Source: Flammeovirgaceae bacterium
GTDB taxonomy: Bacteria; Bacteroidota; Bacteroidia; Cytophagales; Cyclobacteriaceae
Assembly: GCA_947457025.1 (NCBI GenBank)
Contig: CANGUI010000126.1
Coordinates: 1 to 5,986, forward strand
Direction of reading: 5' to 3'
DNA length: 5,986 nucleotides
This document shows, piece after piece, positions 5,921 through 5,986 of this stretch. The notes below the pieces were generated by a model, which saw only the letters and a list, made by a program, of their open reading frames with translations, made no database searches and was not told where the DNA came from. Numbering within the stretch: the stretch's first letter is position 1; every line of letters begins with the position of its first letter. Made by a program: the position numbers and the translations under genes.

Positions 5921-5986
5921 TTAAAACAGAGGCACCCGAATAATCGACTTGTAATAAAAGATTGCGAGGTCGGCCACGTTGCGAAA
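5921..5986 (-). CDS. Possible C-terminal end of an unrecognised minus-strand gene
   Basis: Reading leftward from the window edge, one frame is open for 21 codons and ends in TAA (plus 5921-5923). The residues look protein-like: RNVADLAIFYYKSIIRVPLF, a hydrophobic/aromatic tail with basic residues as seen at the end of membrane or membrane-bound proteins. A terminator-like hairpin follows at once. I do not recognise the family. The other two minus frames are also open over this short span, so chance cannot be excluded and the frame choice rests on composition and the following terminator. Confidence 0.35.
   Translation of the reverse strand, partial: FRNVADLAIFYYKSIIRVPLF

Overview
The window looks like chromosomal DNA of a Bacteroidota bacterium, probably a Cytophagales-type lineage with moderate GC. 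This is inferred from protein style, not from a database match. The signs are signal peptides ending in A-Q (ALA-GLN after the cleavage site), starts preceded by A/T-rich sequence rather than a Shine-Dalgarno site, a DUF2807 'head GIN' surface protein, and a PdeM-type metallophosphoesterase of the ligase-associated DNA damage response.

Layout. Positions 1-221 hold the 3' end of a pdeM-like gene. Its stop overlaps the start of a complete CapA-family exported metallophosphoesterase gene (218-1543) by four bases (ATGA), so the two are probably co-transcribed. A convergent gap with an imperfect hairpin (1612-1637) separates capA from a minus-strand outer-membrane beta-barrel gene (1660-2388). A 165-bp divergent gap leads to a plus-strand lipoprotein amidohydrolase of the YtcJ/amidohydrolase 3 type (2554-4257). 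A clear bidirectional terminator (4292-4330) lies between that gene and a minus-strand TerB-like gene (4350-4748). A 147-bp divergent gap follows, then an exported DUF2807 beta-helix protein (4896-5576).

Right end. Positions 5577-5920 contain no gene I can support. They hold an imperfect hairpin, a perfect 14-bp palindrome and a weak terminator-like structure. The last 66 bases may be the 3' end of a minus-strand gene running in from beyond the window.

How the genes relate. Four of the five complete proteins carry export signals: CapA-like, beta-barrel, lipoprotein amidohydrolase and DUF2807. The window is therefore mostly cell-envelope genes next to the end of a DNA-repair cluster. Apart from the pdeM/capA overlap, the genes are in separate divergent or convergent units and do not form an obvious joint pathway. 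I found no mobile element, CRISPR array, rRNA or tRNA, and no convincing undescribed system. The best leads are the pdeM-capA coupling, the C-terminal extension of the CapA protein, the seven-rung Ser-Ser repeat of the DUF2807 protein, and the structured gene-free right end.
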